Of a stretch of 64,000 bases of DNA, positions 23,101-33,001 are shown one piece after another. The first letter of the stretch is position 1; the number at the start of each line of letters is the position of its first letter. The position numbers were made by a program, and so were the translations under genes. The stretch is taken from contig CM029626.1 of assembly GCA_017311315.1 (NCBI GenBank), positions 32,715,211-32,779,210 on the forward strand, read 5' to 3'. Origin of the DNA: Dendrocalamus latiflorus. Taxonomy: Eukaryota; Streptophyta; Magnoliopsida; Poales; Poaceae. The notes below the pieces were generated by a model. That model ran no database searches. It worked only from the letters and a program-made list of their open reading frames with translations, and had not been told where the DNA came from.

Positions 23101-24677
23101 ATGCTAGCTGAATACTGCACTTTCCTCCCATCGGAGCTGGTCAAGGTCACTGCTCTACTCCCGCAATACAAAACTGCCTGGTGCTTCTTGAGCCAATCCA
23201 TACCCAAGATCACATCTAGGGATTGGATATCCAAGATAATCAAGTCTGCTATGAACTCAACTCCCTGGATGTCTATCTGAACTTTGGGACAGCCTAGGTT
23301 GGTGCTCAACTCCAAACCGGGGGATTGGACCAAAAGAATAGATCCCAGCGTAACAATTTCCAACTGTTGCTTTAAAGCAAAACTCCGAGAAACAAACGAA
23401 TGGGAAGCTCCAGAATCAAATAAAACTGTGGCAGATGCTGAATGGACTAGGAACTTACCGACCACAACCTCTGGTGCTGCCTGGGCCTCCTCTACAGTGA
23501 CGTGGTTCAAATGGCCTCTCACCACCTGTGGAGTCCTGCTGGCCTGACCTGGCGCCTGGGGTACTCCACGCCCTGCTCCTGGGGTAGGTGTCCGTCCTGG
23601 TGTGGCTCCCAAGTCGAAGCGAACTGGAGTGGGGGCCTGCCTTTGGGGGCACTTGCTAGCATAGTGTCCCGGCTCATGACACTTGAAGCAAGTAACAGAC
23701 GCTGCTGGATTGGTGTTCCTTTGCTGCTGACCACCAAATCCACCGGGTCTCTGCCCTGACTGCTGGGGACGTGGCGCTGGGGCCGGGGTCCTGAAGACTG
23801 ACTGCTGCTGCTGCTGCTGAGGCACTCGAGCGGGCTGGTAAGTGCTGAAATGCTGCCTCTGAGCCTGGTGAGACTGAAATCCCTTCTGAGCCATCCTCTT
23901 CTTGCGAGACTCCTCGAGCTCGCGGCGACTGTCCTCAATTAGGATGACCTTATCCACCATCTGCTGAAAGCTGGCATAGTCGTTGCCCACAACCTGCACC
24001 TTCAATCCTGGGTTCAAGCCTTTCCGGAACCTCTTCTGACGGTCTTCATCTGTGGCTACGTCCTCGGGTGCATAGCGAGCTAGCTGAGTGAATTTATTGA
24101 GGTATTCACTCACTGTCATGTTCTTCTGCTGCAACTCACGGAACTCCTCCTTCTTCATGTCCATCACCCCATCCAGGACATGGGCGTGACGGAAAGCGGT
24201 GGAGAACTCATCCCAAGTAATGCTGTCCTGGTCCTCGTGGGCACCACAGTAGTTCTCCCACCACTCTGCTGCAGGTTCCTCTAGCTGGTGTGCTGCATAC
24301 AGCACTCTCTCCCTGTCTGTGCACTGGGCCAAGTTCAGCTTTTTCTCTACTGAACGGATCCAGTCGTCTGCCGCCAAAGGCTCTGAAGAACTGGAGTAGG
24401 TAGGCGGCCTCGTCCTCATAAACTCTGCAAAGCGGGACTGATGGTGGGCGGCCTGAGGTGCTGCTACCCCTGGGTGCTGACGCTGAGCCATATTGTTCAT
24501 ATTCTGCATCATTGCTTGCATCATCTGAGTCTGGGCCATCAGGAACTGACTGAGAGCGGGGTCCAGGGTCGGCGGAACTGCCTGGGGTGGCTGAGTGGTA
24601 CTGCTCCCTGGGTTCTGGTTTGTCTGTTCACGACCTGCGGAGTTCCTGGTTTCAACCATCTTGCTGCTGCTCTGCAA
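20172..24677 (-). CDS. DEL1 gag-pol polyprotein (gag, protease, RT, RNase H, integrase, chromodomain)
   Basis: One open frame of 1501 residues; the Met at residue 7 (MVETRNS) is an equally likely start. Gag capsid at about 100-255; CCHC knuckle CFKCHEPGHYASKC at 330-343; protease LFDSGASHSFVS with Asp421; RT about 590-775 with FIDD at 732-735; RNase H about 875-990 with Asp881, Glu918, Asp943 and Asp986; integrase with His1092, His1099, Cys1129, Cys1132 zinc ligands and Asp1162, Asp1223, Glu1255; C-terminal chromodomain (KVVRFCKVQW, EEEATWE) ending at 1501. A single frame for gag and pol is usual for this clade. The stretch before the catalytic Glu reads HPKTERVNQ where the family has HPQTDGQTERVNQ, so four residues are missing and the D-x35-E spacing becomes 31. 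Everything else looks functional. Confidence 0.95.
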   Translation of the reverse strand: MQSSSKMVETRNSAGREQTNQNPGSSTTQPPQAVPPTLDPALSQFLMAQTQMMQAMMQNMNNMAQRQHPGVAAPQAAHHQSRFAEFMRTRPPTYSSSSEPLAADDWIRSVEKKLNLAQCTDRERVLYAAHQLEEPAAEWWENYCGAHEDQDSITWDEFSTAFRHAHVLDGVMDMKKEEFRELQQKNMTVSEYLNKFTQLARYAPEDVATDEDRQKRFRKGLNPGLKVQVVGNDYASFQQMVDKVILIEDSRRELEESRKKRMAQKGFQSHQAQRQHFSTYQPARVPQQQQQQSVFRTPAPAPRPQQSGQRPGGFGGQQQRNTNPAASVTCFKCHEPGHYASKCPQRQAPTPVRFDLGATPGRTPTPGAGRGVPQAPGQASRTPQVVRGHLNHVTVEEAQAAPEVVVGKFLVHSASATVLFDSGASHSFVSRSFALKQQLEIVTLGSILLVQSPGLELSTNLGCPKVQIDIQGVEFIADLIILDIQSLDVILGMDWLKKHQAVLYCGSRAVTLTSSDGRKVQYSASMNQPEQVMVCQIKGIQLEDVPIVREYPDVFPDDLPGMPPEREVDFLIELVPGTSPISKRPYRMPANELAELKKQIQELLDKGYVRPSSSPWGAPVLFVKKKDGSQRMCVDYRALNEVTIKNKYPLPRIDDLFDQLRGAGVFSKIDLRSGYHHMRIRQEDIPKTSFSTRYGLYEFTVMSFGLTNAPAYFMYLMNMVFMEYLDKFVVVFIDDILIYSKDEREHEEHLRMVLQKLRDHQLYAKFSKCEFWMKEVTFLGHVMSAKGVAVDPGKVKDVLDWQSPSSVTQVRSFLGMAGYYRRFIEGFSSAAKPLTQLLKKEKKFVWTPECEKSFQKLKESLTTAPVLVLPDLNKDFEIYCDASRKGLGCVLKQEKRVVAYASRQLRPHEENYPTHDLELAAVVHALKIWRHYLLGKRCEIYTDHKSLKYIFTQSELNLRQRRWLELIKDYDVGIHYHPGKANVVADALSRKVYCNSVMVKENQPALHEEFQRLSLELVEEGFLAAMELQPTLDGQIRQAQTDDEAFQRIRQSMSEGKESGFSEDAQGTLWFKQRLCVPNKKELKDLLLKEAHESLYSIHPGSTKMYQDIKEKYWWPSMKREIAEYVALCDVCQIVKAEHQRPAGLLQPLKIPEWKWEEIGMDFIVGLPKTKEGYDSIWVIVDRLTKVAHFIPVKTTYTGDRLAELYMSRIVSLPGVPKKIVSDRGSQFTSRFWGSFHEVMGTHLNFSTAYHPKTERVNQIFEDMLRACVLDHGPKWDSCLPFAEFSYNNSYQASLQMSPFEALYGRKCRTPLNWKETGKGQVFGPDCLKEAKDKVRLIQERLRTAQARQKSYADTRRRELSFEPDDFVYLRITPFKGVKRFQQKGKLAPRYVGLFRILKRRGEVAYQLELPASFSGVHDVFHVSQLKKCLRVPKEAVPVEAIDLQEDLSYKERPVKILDVSERVTRNKVVRFCKVQWSNHSEEEATWEREEDLKAEFPNLF

Positions 24678-24942
24678 AGAAAAACCATTTGCTGAGAACT
24701 GACTTTTGAAGGCTTAATAGGTAAGAGGGATAAGCAAAGGAAAGCGGTAAACTCGTCCAAGGGGAATTTCTAATGACAACCTAAATTAAGCAAACACTTA
24801 GCTCGAAAGGCTAACAACAAAACTGGCAAAAGATAACTCCATTAAAAGATGGACATGATTGCAATATAATGCTTTTAAAAGCAAGATTTACAGCTCACAT
24901 CCCAAACAACTGCAAATAAGATCCAACGCTCTACTCGTACTC

Positions 24943-25533
24943 CTAATCTAGTGGCTCCCACTCTGGGCCTGACAGATAGGGTTCGCTATCCTCATCCTCC
25001 GCATCACTATAGAAGACCCACGAGTTGCGGATTGGCGGTGACTCTGGCGGCGTCTGCTCTCTGGCGGGGGTGGGGGTGAAGCGTCGAAGGTACGGCTGAC
25101 GGTCTCCGGTGATGCGTCGTCCCACCTCCGGGCTCGGCAGTGTAGGCGTCGATAGAGGTACTGGCAACTGTGGTCGAGGCTCCTCCCTGACTGGCTCTGA
25201 CAAGCTGAGGGTGACTTCATATTGCTTCTTGAACCTCCGAATAAGTCTGGCCATGTTGATCTTGTATAATTTGCAAAGCCGTCGGATGGCTTTGTATGCG
25301 GCTGCTTGTACGGAACATCCTCCGCAAGATCCGGTGCTCTGAAAACTATGATGTAGAATCTGCTTGCCGACTCTCGTGGTGAAGTACAACCTGGTGATGC
25401 TTCCAATACGTTGCCCTCCAACTTTCTCATCCTTGGTGAGGTAGACGGGCGATCTCTTCAATCCGAGGCTTCGCGACAGAACACGGAGAAGGGCTCTCCA
25501 ACCTCCCGTCTGGGTGAAAGAAGCTTGAGACAT
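24943..25533 (-). CDS. Extra 196-residue ORF upstream of gag in DEL1
   Basis: An open sense frame lies between PBS and gag, from MSQASFTQTGG to EWEPLD, with its own ATG about 210 bases after the PBS and its stop about 265 bases before gag. The first 110 residues are compact and basic (YLTKDEKVGG, LYFTTRVGKQI, SVQAAAYKAIRRLCKLY). The rest is Pro-rich and ends acidic (YSDAEDEDSE). The Ser/Val-Gln-Ala-Ala-x-x-Ala-Ile-x-x-Leu stretch faintly recalls the last helix of a double-stranded RNA-binding motif, but I cannot assign it. Length and clean composition suggest that it is translated; its product and role are unknown. Confidence 0.6.
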   Translation of the reverse strand: MSQASFTQTGGWRALLRVLSRSLGLKRSPVYLTKDEKVGGQRIGSITRLYFTTRVGKQILHHSFQSTGSCGGCSVQAAAYKAIRRLCKLYKINMARLIRRFKKQYEVTLSLSEPVREEPRPQLPVPLSTPTLPSPEVGRRITGDRQPYLRRFTPTPAREQTPPESPPIRNSWVFYSDAEDEDSEPYLSGPEWEPLD

Positions 25534-25741
25534 CTAATGCATTTTACAAAAGAAGGGTTAGTATAAAATTTGCGAAAATAAATCGTGAGAGAACGGGATA
25601 AGGAGCAGAATTCTTAGAGAGAAGGTAAGAAGGTATAGATATCACTATTCATCAAATTTAGTTGGTTTGATTTAGAAAATAAATTTTTAAATCTTTTCTA
25701 ATTCGACCACTCTAATTGGGGCTTCGTCCTGCAGTCGATTT

Positions 25742-25754
25742 GGCTCTGATACCA
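25742..25754 (-). other. Primer binding site of DEL1 (initiator Met-tRNA)
   Basis: TGGTATCAGAGCC on minus, 4 bases inside the 5' LTR, complementary to the 3' end of plant initiator tRNA-Met. Confidence 0.93.
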
Positions 25755-26409
25755 TCTCTGTCGAGACCCGAATATGCAAATCCGGACTCTCTGTGTATGC
25801 TGCACTAGTCCAGGATCACGCTAGTGCACACAGTCAAACATAGAGGTAATCATCACCACAATCACGATATTAAATAAGGGAATCTCAAATTATTAATCAA
25901 TATCCAAAAGTGAGACCTTATGGTCAAGCTTACAATCTCAATAGCCTTAGGGGCTTAACAAAAATTAGCACCGGAAAATCCAAATGAAACGTAGTGGCCA
26001 ATCGACATGCCCACGGGCAATCGAGTGGGGAGCGAAGCCTAGAACGCGTAGTCGTCGAAGTACTCGCCTCCGGGAACCTCCTGCTGGTAGTACTCCTCTT
26101 CCTCAACTGAGCAACATAGGCGTAAAGCCGTGAGTACATTGGTACTCAGCAAGCCGTTTGTAACAAATGATGCAATATAGTATGCAAGGCTTACCAATGG
26201 AAGGCTGAAAGGGTTAATTTGCATAAACAGCATTTAAAATTACCATAAATAGATTGAAGGCGAATTGTAAATAAGACAATAATGAATAATCAAAGGAATT
26301 GAAGTAAACTACTTATGGACCTCCCATCCACAAGTTAAACCACAAATTTTCCAAGAGTAACTATACCTCGTGTGAAATCACCGAGCATTGTCCATGACCG
26401 AGGACACGG

Positions 26410-26438
26410 CTATTCGAATAGTTTTACACTCTGCAGAG
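26410..26438. promoter_or_regulatory. Double-palindrome module, DEL1 5' LTR copy
   Basis: CTATTCGAATAG (26410-26421) and CTCTGCAGAG (26429-26438), 7 bases apart; in the transcribed leader if the TATA-like site at 28135 is used. Confidence 0.6.
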
Positions 26439-27182
26439 GTTGCACAACTGTACCCACACGATGTGATAATCCTCACGTTAAAGATAATCACAACAAGGCT
26501 TTTACAATGATCCATCTCAACCCGATCCCACTCGCTAAGGTTTCGCCGTCGAGTAGGGTAAATCCCCCTAGTCAATAATTGCCCCCTCTTGCGCCACAAC
26601 AACATCAGTAGTGTAACCAAAGTTGAGACTTCACAAATTATTATGCCAGGTCTATCCCATACTAGACATGTGGTTTGCACGGTAAAGCTCAGATCAATGG
26701 CGCCCAAAGTTAAGTCCTTAAGTAATACCCAGGCGAAACATCCACATTCCAATGTGCAACCTGCACCCCCTTTACTGCACGATCATTCGCCCGAGTGAAA
26801 ACCAATTTTGTATAACCACGCCAACGACACACCAATGCCATGGCACAAATTTTATATTGGTGGCACCAACCACGATTCAGTATATCATTAAGTCAAATTA
26901 ATTAGTCACATGTGATGATGAACCCAAACGATACTAAAAGCATAGCTAAGCATACTAATCGTGCCATCCCAAATGTGATCGTAACATAGCATCACTACTA
27001 AGTTTCCCAACCTATGGTGACAATGGCATCATGGCATTCAAATTTAACAAGGAGGGAATTACTCAATTGAGGTGATAACTACCAATTACAAGGTTTGTAT
27101 AAAAGTAGCGATGCAATGTAATTTAAAACAAAATATTTAAATAATAGATTGCAAACTGGGTTCAACATGATCAAAGGACACG

Positions 27183-27191
27183 ACTTGCCTT
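27183..27191 (-). promoter_or_regulatory. Conserved GC-type splice-donor-like block, DEL1 5' LTR
   Basis: AAGGCAAGT on minus followed by CTTTGATCATG and TGAAC. The 3' LTR has the same at about 18622-18630. Confidence 0.35.
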
Positions 27192-28134
27192 GGCCTTGCT
27201 CAGTTGACGGTTCTTGATCTTCAAATCCAACGGCGGCTCCCTCGAACGAGTGATCTAACGAGAGAGAAACAAAACGAAAAGACAAAATAAATTCAAATAA
27301 AACTCAAATGAACTCCAAAAATTCTCAAACCTGAACCAAAAGGTAGAGCTCCATTTTAGATGAATTTAGGAAAAAGAATCGGGTCAATCAGAGCTAGGAC
27401 GAGGGAGAACGAGGCTCTGGAAAATCTGGTTTTTAGGAAAAAGGCTGAAATTCGGAAATTGCACTGTGCTGTGGACCGGGTGCACGGGAGAACGGGTCTA
27501 CGGCGAGCTCGGTGCACGGAACAGTGCGGCTGACCGGGCTGCTGGCGCAAGCGGCTAGGGCTGACGTGGCAGACACGTGGCGACACGTGTGCACGGTTGG
27601 CTGACGTGGCTCGGCTGACTGGGCTGCTGACGTGGCCAGATCGGCTCACGGGTCCACGGGTCACGCTGACTTGCGGGTCTGCGGGTCCCACCGGGCAGAG
27701 GCACGGTGCACGGTGGACCGGGCGCACGGGAAGGCGAAGCGGCAGGGTGGCGCGGGTGCGGCCCCGCTGGCGGCGCGGAGCGCGAGGCGGCGGGTGTCCG
27801 GGGCGGCGGACCGGGGCGAGGCGGCGCGGGGTTTGGCCGACGGGATGACTGGGCGGCGGAGCTCACCGGCGACGGCAACGACGATGGCGGCGGACAGCAG
27901 CGGATGACGGCGGACGGCGGCGATGAACGGCGGCACAGCGACGGCGAGCGACGGCGGAGCTCACCGGCGACGTCGGCCAACGGCGGCGCACGGCGTCGGC
28001 GGATGACGGCGGCGACGAGGGTGCACGGATGATGGCGAGCGGCGGCGTGGACGAGGCGACGGCGAGCGGCGGCGCAGACGAGGCGACGGCTACGCGCGGC
28101 GGCGAAGGCGGCGGCGATCCTCGGGGTCCGCACC

Positions 28135-28141
28135 TTAAATA
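28135..28141 (-). promoter_or_regulatory. TATA-like box, DEL1 5' LTR (likely promoter)
   Basis: TATTTAA on minus, the same context as in the 3' LTR. Transcription would run left through the rest of the LTR, giving a leader of about 2.3 kb before the PBS. Confidence 0.5.
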
Positions 28142-28756
28142 CCCCGGGCTGCGGCGGGTTAGGGTTAGCGGCGCACGCGAGAGTCCCGGCCGGATACGGC
28201 GCTGACAGGTGGGCCCCACCTATCGGTGGCGTGGGCGAGCGGGCGGTAGCGATGCGCGCGAGCGCGAGCGGCAGCGGGCGGATGGGTGACACGCGGCACG
28301 CATCCGAAGGGCCAAGGCGGACGCGGGGAGCGGCGGATCGACGATGCGTGGCGCGGGCGGGGCAGGCCGGGCGCGGCTGGACCGGGCCGGTTCGGGATTT
28401 TCTCTTTTTGTTTTTCTTTTCTTTTTCCAGAAATTCAGATAATTCTTTTTGAGCTCTAGAAAATAGCAAATAAATCCAGAAAAATCACCAAAAATTCCAG
28501 AAAATTCCTTGAGACTCAAGGAACTCAAATAAAATGATCTTGGCAAATGTTATTGTTTAATTTAATCATATTAAATCTAAATAAATTCTGAAAATTCCTT
28601 TTAAGCTTTAATTAATTCCAGAAAATTCCAGCAAATTAATTTTTGAAAATTGGCTTTATAAACTCCAAGAAATCAGGATGTTACAGGCCAAAGTTGTTGC
28701 GGCCCCACCTGGGGCTGGGGAGGTGTCCCCGCGAAGCCCTCCCTCGGCGACCGAGG

Positions 28757-28825
28757 GTAAGCTAAGACGGCACCACCTTTAGGACAATCTTTTCGCGCCT
28801 CGTGACAAACGTATGCTTCTTGCAG
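28757..28825 (+). other. Second intron in the antisense ORF of element A
   Basis: GAG|GTAAGCTAAG to CTTCTTGCAG|CGACAC, 69 bases, in the part of the ORF to the right of DEL1. Confidence 0.55.
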
Positions 28826-29224
28826 CGACACTTATCCCGGAGGAAGAGCCATCCCTTGAGCTTGGGGGTCCTGGCGCTGGCGACACAGGTGCCACGCGTT
28901 CAAGCCTGGCAGACTTTGTCCCTCCGTCAGATACGCTGAGGGCCTGGCGCGGGCTTGTGAACGACGCGGCCGCCAGCATCGACCAGCAGGCGTTGCAGAC
29001 CTATGGGTCAGGGTGCCTTGGAGACGCATTGGAAGTGTCGGGAGTAAGGGTAAGCGTCTGCCCTTTGGACCACTTGCGGCCATTTTAGCGCTTGCTAACC
29101 CCTCCGCCGCGCAAACACTCGTGCTGGCCCAAGCCCTACAAGCTGCTCACGCTCGCGAGCAGGGAGCGCTACGGAACAGGGAGCGCCTCGTGCGCCAAAG
29201 ACGTTTGTACGCTTTTGTAATTGA

Positions 29225-29260
29225 CCCCTACCCTTCGAAGTGGTGGCAGCGGAGCTGGCA
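29225..29260. repeat. First unit of the element A 68-base array, left of the X2 insertion
   Basis: CCCTACCCTTCGAAGTGG, then AGCGGAGCTGGCA, the same unit that repeats from 40327 on. X2 inserted inside this unit. Confidence 0.75.
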
Positions 29261-29409
29261 TGTAACATCCTGAAATTCCAAGTGTTCAAAAATGTGGAGG
29301 TATGTACTTTGATATTCAGAACTGTAATCTGTGAGCACTATATACTGATCCAAGGAATAGTGCGGTGGAATCACAGAGGAATCCGGATTGTAAAATCTGG
29401 GCTCCTACA
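29261..29409 (+). repeat. 5' LTR of X2, internally deleted
   Basis: The first 39 bases match the LTR start at 30131. The remaining 110 match the LTR end at about 40218-40326. About 5.7 kb of LTR is missing between them. Confidence 0.85.
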
Positions 29410-29413
29410 GCGA

Positions 29414-29426
29414 TGGTATCAGAGCA
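29414..29426 (+). other. Primer binding site of X2
   Basis: TGGTATCAGAGCA, 4 bases after the LTR end, complementary to initiator tRNA-Met with a last-base difference from DEL1. Confidence 0.85.
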
Positions 29427-30107
29427 TATCGACTGCAGGTCGTGACCTAGTTAGCCTGGCCGATTAGTTTCGTGACTAGAATTATTTTTTTTAAATACCT
29501 ATTTCCAAAAATATAAGTTATATTGCTCATTCTTATCTCTCTTAGATGGTTCCCTCTCATTTATATGCTGCCTTAGCCATTTTTACTTCTAAAATCTCTC
29601 TTACCCCGAATTCAAAACGATAACACAAGAGTGAGTGCTAATATCAAACAAAATACCCCCCAAATACTTCCCTCTTCTTTCTATTGATTAAAAAGGAAGA
29701 TTTTGGTCCTCTTCTCGTACCCTTACTCCAAAAATTTAAGGTGAAGAACGTCGAAGATGGTCATGAAGATAAGTGGTCTCGTTTTAAATAGACTATGTAT
29801 ATGGACCCTGCGCCCTCTTATGTGTGCCCCCGAGTAGACGGTGAATTGTTGTAAGATTCTATTTGGACCCTGTGCACTGCCTTCTTGCATAGGGTCAAAG
29901 AGGAAGTTTTTGGAAGTCCACGACCTATCCAGGAGATTAAGGTTTATCTCTTCCCTTTTGATTTCTCCAAGTGCTAACCCTTGTTGTGCAGATTTTCATC
30001 TCTCTGCAAAGCTAAAGAACTATACGTCGGGCAACACCTAGAAACCCATTGCTAGCCAATATAACCCCACCTCTAATCTTTCTGCTCTACCGGAATCTCG
30101 GGGTCGA
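29427..30107 (+). other. Internal region of X2 without coding sequence
   Basis: AT-rich; only short frames. No gag or pol motif on either strand. Confidence 0.6.
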
Positions 30108-30130
30108 GATTCATTTAAGGGGGGTAGGTT
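30108..30130 (+). other. Polypurine tract of X2
   Basis: TTTAAGGGGGGTAGG directly before the 3' LTR start. Same design as in DEL1 and C. Confidence 0.85.
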
Positions 30131-31199
30131 TGTAACATCCTGAAATTTCAAGTGTTCAAAAATGTGGAGGTTTTAAAATTTTTCTTGCATTTTGCTAGCA
30201 CTCCATTTTCTTTTGAATATTTACCTAAAATCTTTTCAAGTTTTGTGCTAAGTAACTAATGACTAGAAATAATTCTCGAGTACCAAAATAACAATCATGG
30301 CAATAAATGATACAAAATAATTTAAGTGTGAGTTTAAACCCTGGAAGACCTAAATTCAATTTAATTAATTGGAACAAGCCTTATTTAAAGAATCAAAGAA
30401 AAGGTGACCTAACCATTTAAACAATGAGGGGTGAATTCAAACCTTAGGGATTTAATTCAAAGTTTAACTGTTGAATCCAAACCTGGTTATAATTTAGTTA
30501 AAGGGGATTAGCTGAATTAAGATACAACTCAAATCTATGTATATATATACGCATAAACTATGCAATTAAATTCAATACTAGTATTAACATTAGGGCTGCA
30601 ATTTAACAAAAAGGGGTTTGGATATCAGACTCAAAGTAATTAGAAATTTGGAATGCCTTCCTTCCTTTCCTTCTATGCCAGGTGGGCCCGGCCAATTTCC
30701 TCTCTCTCCCTCCTTCTTCTCTTCTTTCTTCCTCTGCACATGGGGCCGGCCTACCCCACCCCCCTTTTTCTTCTCTTCCTCCCCTTTTCCTCCACAGCCG
30801 CACGCTGGCTCTTCCTCCTCCCTTCATTTCTTTTCTTTGCCATCTCCTCCGCTCTCTGTTCGCTCGAGTCAGCCGTGCGCACGCCCGACAATTGCACGCT
30901 CCCACCATGCTTGCTTCCATCGCGTCGCCATCCCCTCAACATGTCCGCGCCCATGCCCTGCTCCGCTGAAGCCAACCCTCCCCGTCGCACGGCCGAGAGC
31001 GCGCAACCACCGCACCATGCCGCTCGGGTCGGCCACATGCACCGTCGTGTCGCTAGGACCACGGCCTGCCCGCGCGTCACCCCAAACCACGTCATGACTG
31101 GCCACCTCGTCCCATCGCCCGAAGCTGTAACCACGCCGTCGCCACCTCTCCTGCGATGACCGGCCACCCACTCGCCTGCCGCGCGCCCCTTTCTCCGGC

Positions 31200-31206
31200 T
31201 ATAAAA
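31200..31206 (+). promoter_or_regulatory. TATA box in X2 3' LTR
   Basis: TATAAAA at the end of a GC-rich, pyrimidine-rich U3-like stretch. Confidence 0.6.
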
Positions 31207-31963
31207 CCCCGCTAGAAGCTCCCATTTGCACCGCAATCCTTCACATTGGCTTCTACCCGAAGCAATTGGAATTCCCGAGCCCCTAGCATCACCGGCGACC
31301 TTGTCTTTCCCAATACCGGCCGACGAGTGCGCCGTCAATTGAAGAGATGCCGGTTCAATTCCTCTCTCTCAGAGCTTCCTAGGACCAAGGTGAAGCCGTA
31401 ACGGTCCTCATCCGGGCTTCTGTAAGGGCCCAATTATACAATCCGGCACCCTCTGTGATTCCACCGCACTATTCCCTGGATCAGTAGATAGTGCTCACAG
31501 TTACAGTAATGAATATCAAAAATACATATCATGCGGAAGCGTAAATATAATAGTATACTTACTCATGGGCCGATTAGGCCGAAATCAATAAATTGCAGCA
31601 GCGGAAGAACGAGCACACAGGTGGGACCTTCAGGACATGCCCATAGGCAGCCAACTGGAGGTTCGCGACCTAGCCCTTGACATTTTCATCTTCTCTGCCA
31701 GCTTGTCCAATCTTGATGCTGAGGCGAGGTGATTTGATTCTTGATTCTGAATTTTGTCGCAAAAGCAAGCGTGAGCACTCCGACCCCGTGCTCCGCGAGC
31801 CAATACACAGAATGCAAATAAAAAGTATGCATGGTTTAACAAAGGAGAGGCTCGGGTTATTTTATTTGCCAAAAATCGCTTTAGTAGCATTGCTATTATT
31901 TAATCACCGTGTTATTGTTGCTGCCTATACTCCACATGGCAATTGCCATAATTGACTTAATCC

Positions 31964-32190
31964 ACCAAAGGTACACTTTTGATACTGATTGCTGTCTAAG
32001 ACTCCAAACAGCGACTGACATCATTTAATTAATCCACCGATCATATACTTTCTATATTGATTGTTGTCTAAAACTCCAAACAGCGACTGACATCATTTAA
32101 TTAATCCACCGATCATATACTTTCTATATTGATTGTTGTCTAAAACTCCAAACAGCGACTGACATCATTTAATTAATCCACCGAACATTC
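31964..32190. repeat. 72-base tandem repeat in family X LTR
   Basis: About three copies with CTCCAAACAGCGACTGACAT and AATCCACCGATCAT. Related degenerate units appear at 39430-39830 (other strand) and 59290-59670. Confidence 0.75.
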
Positions 32191-32973
32191 TCATCAAGAT
32201 TTTCTAACAATCCATTCCTTTTTATTATTGATTCAAATCCACCAAGAATATCATTGATCAAGCCTACGATTCAATATTATATATCCACCAAGAATATCAT
32301 TGATCAATTCTATGATTCACCATTATATATCCACCAAGAATATCATTGATTAATTATACAATCCACTAGTATCCTCCCACCAAGTAAATCACTAATCAGG
32401 AACTATAATCCAATACTTGTATTACTCCTCCAATTTCCCAAAAATTCAATTAGATCATCTATTTAGCCTATCTATTCAGCTAGACTCCACCAATTTATTT
32501 CTCCCAGAACCCCCACTATCATTTCCTATTTATGATCGACATGAATCCACCAATACCTTTATGTGTACACTACAAACATCTATTTCTTTTACTCACGACC
32601 CTGCTTATTCTTTCCATATTTTATTTTGTAGGAATAGAAATGCCACTATTTGAAATACAATACATAAAATTCTCTGAGACCTAGTAGCTTTGGAACAAAA
32701 CATAATGTTCAAGGAATATTAACATGATTTTCCATACATATGGCATCACACCATATGCCTAATATCACCATAATTTTTCCATACATATGGCATCACACCA
32801 TTTGACATCTTTCAGCGTTATAGCCGCTTAACTTACCACTGAGACGACACCCAGGACAACTCAAATCAGGGCTTTCCACTGCCCTCCACTTTTCCATTCC
32901 CACCCACAAAGTTTTTTTGAAATAGAACTATATCCGGTTAAGTTCCCATGTCCGCCCTTGACCGTGGGCACGG

Positions 32974-33001
32974 CTATTCGAATAGTTTTGACTCTGCAGA
33001 G
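32974..33001. promoter_or_regulatory. Double-palindrome module, solo LTR copy
   Basis: CTATTCGAATAG (32974-32985) and CTCTGCAGAG (32992-33001), 6 bases apart. Confidence 0.6.

Larger units (their letters stand above)
17200..28685 (-). mobile_element. DEL1: full-length Ty3/gypsy chromovirus (Tekay/Del-like)
   Basis: 11,486 bases with two LTRs of about 2.92 kb (TGTCGAGACC...GGATGTTACA), Met-tRNA primer site, polypurine tract, one uninterrupted gag-pol frame with C-terminal chromodomain, and an extra upstream ORF. It sits in the antisense ORF of element A. Flanking 5-mers are GGCGG and GGCCA, so the target duplication is only partly preserved. The LTRs differ by about 15-20 substitutions plus small indels over the first 1.9 kb I compared by eye, which points to a recent insertion. 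Confidence 0.95.
25759..28685 (-). repeat. 5' LTR of DEL1
   Basis: 2,927 bases, near-identical to 17200-20122. The PBS adjoins it on the inner side, which fixes it as the 5' LTR. Confidence 0.95.
15345..29215 (+). pseudogene. Antisense extra ORF of element A (Transposase_28-like), split by DEL1
   Basis: Reads plus, opposite to gag-pol. The frame starts MATCDEHAQ at 15345 and matches the element B copy: SLLREGRL, EAIIFVAYFEARLRIP, WVLRVEACWPSASLFAYLH, FVLRASC. This is the 'putative gypsy type transposon' (Transposase_28) domain carried as an extra ORF in Tat-lineage elements; its function is unknown. Stops at 15480 (TAG) and 15825 (TGA) break it. A phase-1 intron (16225-16299) leads to SLEDAERAARVFLAPYTAIEH. 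A Pro/Ala/Val-rich linker follows, cut at 17199 by DEL1 and resumed at 28686. There, intron 28757-28825, exon 28826-29049 and a coiled-coil-like piece (LVLAQALQAAHAREQGAL, about 29110-29200) follow. The acceptor before that piece appears mutated. Confidence 0.75.

Noticed and set aside
17195..28690. Perfect 5-bp target duplication for DEL1
   Set aside because: Flanks are GGCGG and GGCCA; only GGC is shared, so I do not claim an intact duplication.
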